A program made the translations under genes and the position numbers. Shown here one piece after another: positions 6,161 through 11,180 of a stretch of 11,180 nt of DNA (position 1 is the first letter of the stretch; each line of letters begins with the position of its first letter). This stretch comes from Candidatus Onthomorpha intestinigallinarum. Lineage in GTDB: Bacteria; Bacteroidota; Bacteroidia; Bacteroidales; P3. The notes under the pieces were generated by a model. It was given only the letters and a program-made list of their open reading frames with translations, was not told the origin of the DNA and ran no database searches. The DNA is taken from NCBI GenBank assembly GCA_019114015.1, contig DXGG01000178.1, positions 1 through 11,180 of the forward strand, given 5' to 3'.

Positions 6161-7966
6161 ATGATAAAGATGATAGATACAATCCTTCAGGAACTGACTT
6201 CAGAGGCTTTCAAAAAAGAGTTCTCTTTGGATATAGAGCCTTGCTCCATTGTTTTCACTCCAACAAAAAAAGAATTTGAAGGGGACTTCACCCTGGTTGT
6301 CTTTCCATATATGCAGCAGTGCGGATTGAAAAATCCGACTGAGTTGGCTGACAGGATAGGCAATTATGTGGTTTCAAGGACCGAAACGATAGAAAGTTTC
6401 AATGTCATAAAAGGTTTCTTGAATTTCGTTATCAGTGAGAAATACTGGTTGCAGTTTCTGCAGGAAAACTTCAAGAACGAGACATACGGATACAGCCCCT
6501 TGCAGGAAGACAAACCTATAGTCATAGAATATTCGTCGCCAAATACAAACAAGCCATTGCATTTGGGGCATATACGCAACAATCTTTTGGGATGGTCCGT
6601 TGCCGAGATATTGAAGGCGAACGGTTATGCAGTGAAAAAGGTTAACCTTGTCAACGACAGAGGCATACACATATGCAAGTCGATGATAGCATGGGAAAAG
6701 TTCTCGGGTGGAGAGACTCCAGAGTCTTGTGGAATGAAAGGAGACCATCTGGTGGGAAAATACTATGTTCTTTTTGACAAACACTACAAACAACAGGTTG
6801 GAGAATTGATGGCTAAAGGGCTATCGAAGGAAGAGGCGGAGAAACAGGCTCCCATACTTTTGGAAGCACAACAGATGCTAAAAAATTGGGAGGATAAGGA
6901 TGAAGAAACGATAAGTCTTTGGAAAAAGATGAACTCGTGGGTTTATGACGGATTTGAACAGACATACAGAAACCTTGGCATAGATTTTGACAAGGTGTAT
7001 TACGAGTCCGAAACGTTTCTTTTGGGAAAGGATCTGGTGCAGGAAGGATTGAAAAAGGGAGTATTCTACCGTAAGGAGGACAACTCCGTATGGATAGATC
7101 TTACTGCTGACGGCTTGGATGAAAAACTGCTTTTGAGAAAGGACGGTACTTCGGTTTACATGACGCAGGATTTGGGCACGGCCTGTTTGCGGCATTCCGA
7201 TTTCGATTCGGAGAAACTCATATATGTTGTGGGCAATGAACAGAACTATCATTTCGCAGTGTTGAAACTGATACTTCAGAAGCTGGGTTTCGAGTGGGCA
7301 AAGGATTTGTATCATTTGTCTTACGGTATGGTGGAATTGCCTAACGGGAAGATGAAGTCGAGAGAGGGTACAGTGGTGGATGCAGACGACCTTATGGAAC
7401 AGATGGTGCTTACAGCAAAGAATCAGACCGAGGAACACGGCAAGACGGAGGGCTTTACGGAGCAACAGGCATTGAAATTGTACAGACAGCTCGCCATGGG
7501 TGCGTTGAAGTATTTCATGCTGAAGATAGATCCCAAGAAAAATATGCTGTTCAATCCTGAAGAGTCCATAGATTTCAATGGAAACACCGGTCCTTTTATA
7601 CAATATACTCATGCGAGAGTTTGTTCCGTTATTCGTAAAGCGGAGGAACAGGAACAGATAATGGTGAAATCATTGCAGATAGACAATGATGCGGCATTCA
7701 ACGACAAGGAAAAGGAAGTAATGAGAGTGTTGTACTCGTTTCCTGCCGTTGTAAGACAGGCCGGAAAAACCTATTCGCCAGCCTTGATTGCCAATTTCGC
7801 ATTCGATTTGGCGAAAAGTTTCAACGCTTTTTATCAGGACACGCCTATTTTGAGGGAAAAGGACGAATCGTTGAAGCGAATGAGGTTGTGCCTTGCTTAT
7901 TTTGCCGGCACGACAATAAAAACGGCCATGCATTTGTTGGGTATAGAGGTGCCTGAAAAAATGTAG
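6161..7966 (+). CDS. argS: arginyl-tRNA synthetase (arginine--tRNA ligase)
   Basis: Class I aminoacyl-tRNA synthetase that charges tRNA-Arg with arginine using ATP in the cytoplasm. The 601-residue product is close to the usual length of about 595 for Bacteroidetes ArgRS. The N-terminal Add-1 tRNA-recognition domain (about 1-110) contains TKKEFEGDFTLVVFP and FNVIKGFLNF. The Rossmann catalytic core follows with SSPNTNKPLHLGHIRNN, in which the HIGH box is HLGH at 134-137. The KMSKS-equivalent loop is KMKSREG at 397-403, the form I know from this phylum. The C-terminal anticodon-binding (DALR-type) helical domain starts near FIQYTHARV and runs to the end. The ATG at 6161 is chosen for its position after the promoter; Met4 (6170) is an alternative. 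It heads a run of four genes, with the next start only 8 bases after its stop. Confidence 0.96.
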   Translation: MIKMIDTILQELTSEAFKKEFSLDIEPCSIVFTPTKKEFEGDFTLVVFPYMQQCGLKNPTELADRIGNYVVSRTETIESFNVIKGFLNFVISEKYWLQFLQENFKNETYGYSPLQEDKPIVIEYSSPNTNKPLHLGHIRNNLLGWSVAEILKANGYAVKKVNLVNDRGIHICKSMIAWEKFSGGETPESCGMKGDHLVGKYYVLFDKHYKQQVGELMAKGLSKEEAEKQAPILLEAQQMLKNWEDKDEETISLWKKMNSWVYDGFEQTYRNLGIDFDKVYYESETFLLGKDLVQEGLKKGVFYRKEDNSVWIDLTADGLDEKLLLRKDGTSVYMTQDLGTACLRHSDFDSEKLIYVVGNEQNYHFAVLKLILQKLGFEWAKDLYHLSYGMVELPNGKMKSREGTVVDADDLMEQMVLTAKNQTEEHGKTEGFTEQQALKLYRQLAMGALKYFMLKIDPKKNMLFNPEESIDFNGNTGPFIQYTHARVCSVIRKAEEQEQIMVKSLQIDNDAAFNDKEKEVMRVLYSFPAVVRQAGKTYSPALIANFAFDLAKSFNAFYQDTPILREKDESLKRMRLCLAYFAGTTIKTAMHLLGIEVPEKM

Positions 7967-7974
7967 AAAGGATT

Positions 7975-8259
7975 ATGATTAGGAATTACTCCACGGTTGA
8001 GAACGATACCGAGTTGGAAATCTTGCGGGACGAAGGCAGGGTTAGCAAACTGATAGTGTACAAGGATGAAAGACATTCTTTCAACTGCTATGTGGAGTGG
8101 TTGGAAAAAATATGCGGTCATGCCAAGCAGGATGCAATAGCTTGTGCGACCGTTATAGACTACAAGGGTATGTGTATAGTGAAACACGGATCGTATGACG
8201 TGCTTAAAGTCATGTGTTACGCATTGGAGAAAGAAGGCTTTGTGGTAGAGATAAGGTAG
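7975..8259 (+). CDS. clpS: ClpS-family adaptor with an altered N-degron pocket
   Basis: ClpS proteins bring substrates with destabilising N-terminal residues to the ClpAP/ClpCP protease in the cytoplasm. The 94-residue product resembles the short Bacteroidetes ClpS form in its core: KLIVYKDERHSF, then a helix (YVEWLEKICGHAKQDA), then IDYKGMCIVKHGSYD, LKVMCYALEKEGF and a VEIR end. By my alignment to E. coli ClpS, Asp35 is kept (Asp31 here). The amino-group ligands Asn34 and His66 are replaced by Lys30 and Asp62; the third acidic position is Glu32, and Met40 is Phe36. Family members I recall read YNDD and HYKG at these places. The N-terminal extension is short (about 22 residues). It starts 8 bases after argS with AAAGGA close to the ATG, so it is co-transcribed. 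It could be a degenerate ClpS or one with another ligand; the fold assignment is firm, the function is not. Confidence 0.8.
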   Translation: MIRNYSTVENDTELEILRDEGRVSKLIVYKDERHSFNCYVEWLEKICGHAKQDAIACATVIDYKGMCIVKHGSYDVLKVMCYALEKEGFVVEIR

Positions 8260-8285
8260 GATAATTCATGTTTATTTGATTTGTT

Positions 8286-8765
8286 ATGTATACGGAATTG
8301 TTTTTCATTTTGCTTTTGTTGGTAGCCGGTCTGGCATTGGTCGTATTGGAACTGTTGGCCATACCCGGAACTACCATAACAGGATTGTGCGGTTTGGGTC
8401 TGATAGCTTACGGTCTGTACGAGATGTTCGTGAATTTTGGTACTTTATGGGGAATAGTCTCCGTTGTGATTACACTTTTGATATGCGTGCTTCTGCTGAT
8501 TTATTCGTTAAGAACGAGAACGTGGAAAAAACTGTCCTTGAACAAGGAGATAAATGCGAAGGTAAACACGGTCAAAGTGCCGGTCAAGGCAGGAGACAGG
8601 GGAGTGTCGATAACAAGACTGGCACCCGTAGGCATGGCTGAAATAAACAATGAAAGGCTTGAGGTTTATACCTCCACATCTTATGTGGAACCGAACACCC
8701 CTCTGATAGTCGATTTTGTCGAAGGAAACAAGATAAGGGTTGTCGTAGACAAAGAAAAAGAATAG
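8286..8765 (+). CDS. NfeD-like membrane protein (short form)
   Basis: The 159-residue product has three hydrophobic segments (about 3-25, 29-48 and 52-75). A basic stretch (RTRTWKK) follows, then a soluble C-terminal beta-rich domain (about 95-155) of the NfeD OB-fold type: GDRGVSITRLAPVGMAEINN, an EVYTSTSYVEPNTPLIV segment and IRVVVDK. NfeD proteins sit in the inner membrane next to SPFH/flotillin family proteins, are nearly always encoded beside them, and are thought to help organise membrane microdomains. The adjacent floA gene fits this exactly. The long-form N-terminal protease domain is absent. It starts 26 bases after clpS and ends 23 bases before floA; there is no Shine-Dalgarno, only an A/T-rich leader. 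Confidence 0.87.
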   Translation: MYTELFFILLLLVAGLALVVLELLAIPGTTITGLCGLGLIAYGLYEMFVNFGTLWGIVSVVITLLICVLLLIYSLRTRTWKKLSLNKEINAKVNTVKVPVKAGDRGVSITRLAPVGMAEINNERLEVYTSTSYVEPNTPLIVDFVEGNKIRVVVDKEKE

Positions 8766-8788
8766 TCAAACATTAAAAAATAAACATT

Positions 8789-9772
8789 ATGAACTTTAGT
8801 CCATTTATCATTATTGCAGTACTTGTCTTTGTATTGCTTTTCGTGTTTTTGTATCTGGTTCCTCTCAACCTTTGGTTTCAGTGTGTATTGAACGGTGTTA
8901 GGATATCCTTGTTGCAGTTGATAGTCATGCGTTGGAGGAAGGTTCCTCCTGCAATCATAGTAAATGCGATGATTACCTCGAAAAAGGCGGGTCTTAACCT
9001 GAGTTCCGATGCTTTGGAAGCCCATTATCTTGCGAGCGGTCACGTACGCAGGGTAGTGGATGCGCTTATTTCGGCGGACAAAGCCAATATCCAATTGGAC
9101 TTCAATACTGCCACAGCGATAGATTTGGCCGGCAGGGACGTATTGGAGGCGGTGCAGATGTCGGTAAACCCCAAGGTGGTGGACACTCCGTCCGTTGCCG
9201 CTGTTGCAAGCAACGGCATACAGTTGATTGTAAAGGCAAGGGTGACGGTAAGAGCCAACATCAAACAGCTTGTCGGAGGCGCAGGTGAGGAAACCATATT
9301 GGCGCGTGTGGGAGAAGGCATAGTGACAGCAATAGGCTCGGCACGCAGTCATGCCGATGTATTGGAGAACCCCGATTCCATATCCAAACTGGTGTTGTCC
9401 AAGGGATTGGATACCGGTACGGCCTTTGAGATACTTTCGATAGACATAGCGGATATAGACGTGGGCAAGAACATAGGTGCACAATTGCAGATGGATCAGG
9501 CCAACGCCGACAAGAACATAGCTCAGGCCAAGGCGGAGGAAAGAAGGGCGATGGCAATAGCGATAGAGCAGGAAATGAAGGCCAAGGCCCAGGAAATGAG
9601 AGCCAAGGTGATAGAGGCGGAAGCCGAAGTGCCTATGGCAATGGCCGAAGCGTTCAGAAAAGGAAACCTCGGCATAATGGATTATTACAGAATGCAGAAT
9701 ATAAAGGCGGATACCGATATGAGGGAATCCATATCCAGACCTGTTTCCAAGGTAGAAAAGGATATAGAATAG
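8789..9772 (+). CDS. floA: flotillin-like protein FloA (UPF0365/YqfA family)
   Basis: Membrane-associated SPFH-type scaffold that forms functional membrane microdomains in bacteria. The 327-residue product has normal family length. It has one hydrophobic N-terminal membrane segment (about 5-28) followed by YLVPLNLWFQ. A conserved SPFH-like region then runs from about 35 to 235 (KVPPAIIVNAMITSKKAGL, YLASGHVRRVVDALISADKA, AGRDVLEAVQMSVNPKV, VKARVTVRANI). An Ala/Glu/Lys-rich segment at roughly 230-290 should be a coiled coil used for oligomerisation, and the protein ends with the GNLGIMDYYRMQNIKADTDMR-type motif. It is the last gene of the probable argS-clpS-nfeD-floA operon, and NfeD upstream is its usual partner. 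The leader is A-rich, with no Shine-Dalgarno. A long hairpin follows 25 bases after the stop. Confidence 0.95.
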   Translation: MNFSPFIIIAVLVFVLLFVFLYLVPLNLWFQCVLNGVRISLLQLIVMRWRKVPPAIIVNAMITSKKAGLNLSSDALEAHYLASGHVRRVVDALISADKANIQLDFNTATAIDLAGRDVLEAVQMSVNPKVVDTPSVAAVASNGIQLIVKARVTVRANIKQLVGGAGEETILARVGEGIVTAIGSARSHADVLENPDSISKLVLSKGLDTGTAFEILSIDIADIDVGKNIGAQLQMDQANADKNIAQAKAEERRAMAIAIEQEMKAKAQEMRAKVIEAEAEVPMAMAEAFRKGNLGIMDYYRMQNIKADTDMRESISRPVSKVEKDIE

Positions 9773-9797
9773 TATTCCAATATTTGTTATTGAGGAT

Positions 9798-9846
9798 TTC
9801 GAGGCCTTGACTTCAAGATGTGAGTTTTTGAAGTCAAGGCTTTGAA
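9798..9846 (+). terminator. long hairpin between floA and uvrA, terminator or leader structure
   Basis: GCCTTGACTTCAA (9804-9816) and TTGAAGTCAAGGC (9828-9840) are perfectly complementary over 13 bp with an 11-base loop. Pairing extends outward to 9798/9846, giving 19 bp with two G-U wobbles. Only three T residues follow the inner stem, so it is not a classical U-tract terminator. It ends 9 bases before the uvrA start codon and could end floA transcription, protect the mRNA end, or control uvrA translation. Confidence 0.65.
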
Positions 9847-9855
9847 CTGTATGTT

Positions 9856-11180
9856 ATGAAAATGAATAAATCACAGACAGAAAGCAGGCAACCTATAGTG
9901 ATAAAGGGGGCAAGGGTAAATAATCTGAAAAACGTCAGCCTTGAGATACCTTCCAACAAACTTGTGGTGATTACAGGGGTGTCGGGTAGCGGCAAGACAT
10001 CGCTGGCCTTTGATACTTTGTTCGCCGAAGGCCAGAGACGGTATGTGGAAAGCCTTTCCTCTTATGCAAGACAATTCCTGGGCAGGATGAACAAGCCCGA
10101 GGTGGACATGATAAAGGGCATATCGCCTTCCATAGCCGTGGAACAGAGAACCTCCAACCGCAATCCCCGTTCGACTGTCGGCACTACCACTGAAATATAT
10201 GAATACCTCAAACTGCTTTATGCGAAAATAGGAAGAACCTTTTCTCCCGTATCTGGCACGGAAGTGAAGCGGCACAGCGTACAGAACGTCGTTGACAGCA
10301 TAATGGAACTTAAGCAGGGTGAAAAGATAAGCATACTGAGCCCCATAGCACTGAAAGAGAATGAAGACTGGAAGGAACGGCTCGAACTTCTAATGCAGTT
10401 GGGATATATTCGCATAATGTACGGCGGGGAGATAACAAGAATAGAGGAGGCGTTGGACAATCCGCCACCAAAGGACAAAAGGGTAAGCATCGTCATAGAC
10501 AGGCTGAGCGTAGGAGAGAGGACAGATGATCTTTATATGCGCTTGAGCGACTCGGTACACAGTGCGTTTACGGAGTCGGACGGCTTTTGCGATGTGATGT
10601 TGTCCGATGGCAAGGTGCAGCATTTTTCCAATCGTTTTGAACAGGACGGCATAACGTTCACAAAACCTTCACCCAATTTCTTTGCATTCAACAATCCGTA
10701 CGGAGCATGCAAGAACTGTTCCGGAACCGGAATGGTGGAAGGCATATCGGAAGATTTGGTTGTGACGCGTCCCGACTTGTCTGTATATGACGGAGCGGTC
10801 AATTGCTGGAAAGGGGAGGTGATGAAACAGTACAAGGAGGATTTCATCAGAAAAGCCCACAATATATTCCCCGTACACAAGCCTTACAATGAACTCTCGG
10901 AAGAACAGAAGGACATATTGTGGAACGGCAGAAAAGGCATTGTCGGCATCAACGGTTTTTTTGACATCATAAGAAAGGAAAGCTACAAGATACAGTACAG
11001 AGTCCTGTTGTCGCGCTACACGGGCAGGACGGTATGCCGCGATTGCAACGGAACGAGGATAAGAAAGGACGCCTCCTATGTCAAGGTGGCCGGCAAGTCC
11101 ATCGTGGACCTTGTCCTTATGCCGATAGACGAGCTGTTGGATTTCTTCAGACATATCGACCTTACGGACTATGAACGGAG
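9856..11180 (+). CDS. uvrA: excinuclease ABC subunit A, 5' part (runs off the window)
   Basis: UvrA is the damage-recognition ATPase of nucleotide excision repair; it loads UvrB onto damaged DNA. About 441 codons are present of a family length near 940, and the frame stays open to the right edge. It begins with IKGARVNNLKNVSLEIP, then the Walker A loop GVSGSGKT at 41-48 and the family sequence FAEGQRRYVESLSSYARQFLG. NPRSTVGTTTEIYEYLKLLYAKIG precedes the UvrB-interaction region. A zinc module is seen as CKNC (Cys285, Cys288) and CRDC (Cys394, Cys397), separated by an insertion of about 105 residues as in other UvrA proteins. The signature and second ATPase halves lie outside the window. The ATG at 9856 is preferred; an ATG at 9851 meets a stop at once. 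Met3 (9862) is an alternative. No clear promoter or LexA-type box is visible upstream. Confidence 0.96.
   Translation, partial: MKMNKSQTESRQPIVIKGARVNNLKNVSLEIPSNKLVVITGVSGSGKTSLAFDTLFAEGQRRYVESLSSYARQFLGRMNKPEVDMIKGISPSIAVEQRTSNRNPRSTVGTTTEIYEYLKLLYAKIGRTFSPVSGTEVKRHSVQNVVDSIMELKQGEKISILSPIALKENEDWKERLELLMQLGYIRIMYGGEITRIEEALDNPPPKDKRVSIVIDRLSVGERTDDLYMRLSDSVHSAFTESDGFCDVMLSDGKVQHFSNRFEQDGITFTKPSPNFFAFNNPYGACKNCSGTGMVEGISEDLVVTRPDLSVYDGAVNCWKGEVMKQYKEDFIRKAHNIFPVHKPYNELSEEQKDILWNGRKGIVGINGFFDIIRKESYKIQYRVLLSRYTGRTVCRDCNGTRIRKDASYVKVAGKSIVDLVLMPIDELLDFFRHIDLTDYER

Noticed and set aside
6878..7612. 244-codon antisense open frame inside argS
   Set aside because: Lies fully opposite a well-conserved argS core and encodes no recognisable domain.
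8276..8641. 121-codon plus-strand frame overlapping the start of nfeD
   Set aside because: It overlaps the NfeD-like gene out of frame, and only the 8286 frame gives membrane segments plus the NfeD domain.
8681..9484. 267-codon antisense open frame across nfeD and floA
   Set aside because: Cysteine/tyrosine/histidine-rich composition typical of a shadow frame; both sense genes are clearly real.
9779..9786. AATATTTG as a uvrA promoter
   Set aside because: First base of the -7 consensus is wrong and no -33 element is present at 19-21 bases upstream.

Overview
The window reads as a chromosomal segment of a Bacteroidota bacterium, most likely order Bacteroidales. Three things point there. Several genes are preceded by the TAnnTTTG -7 element of the Bacteroidetes primary sigma factor (best at 3268-3275 and 6133-6140). 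Two secreted proteins end in type IX secretion (T9SS) type A sorting domains. Most starts have A/T-rich leaders instead of strong Shine-Dalgarno sequences. The genus cannot be fixed from this sequence. No RNA gene, insertion sequence, phage gene or CRISPR array is visible.

Layout. (1) 127-2269, plus strand: gmd and fcl form an overlapping pair that makes GDP-L-fucose from GDP-D-mannose. (2) 2266-3075, minus strand: dapD of lysine/diaminopimelate synthesis converges on fcl, and the two stop codons overlap. (3) 3076-3325: a 250-base divergent intergenic region with a -7 element for dapD on the minus strand and a full -33/-7 promoter on the plus strand. (4) 3326-6059: two tandem genes for exported T9SS cargo proteins. 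The first has no recognised central domain. The second carries four fibronectin-III-like repeats with tyrosine runs. Each gene is followed by a hairpin terminator. (5) 6161-9772: a close-packed run argS, clpS-like, nfeD-like, floA with gaps of 8, 26 and 23 bases, probably one operon driven by a promoter that overlaps the preceding terminator. (6) A long hairpin at 9798-9846, then the 5' part of uvrA, which runs off the right edge.

How the genes work together. gmd/fcl supply activated fucose for surface glycans. The two T9SS cargo proteins would be displayed on or released from the cell surface. NfeD and FloA are likely partners in a membrane microdomain scaffold. ArgRS, DapD and UvrA are housekeeping functions with no obvious link to their neighbours. 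The left part (gmd) is clearly richer in G+C than the T9SS genes.

The most unusual item is the ClpS-like adaptor at 7975-8259. It keeps the fold signature of the Bacteroidetes ClpS subfamily, but both residues that grip the N-terminal amino group of N-degrons are replaced (Asn to Lys, His to Asp). Next in interest are the tyrosine-rich repeat protein and the hairpin in the uvrA leader. I did not find a clearly new multi-gene system.
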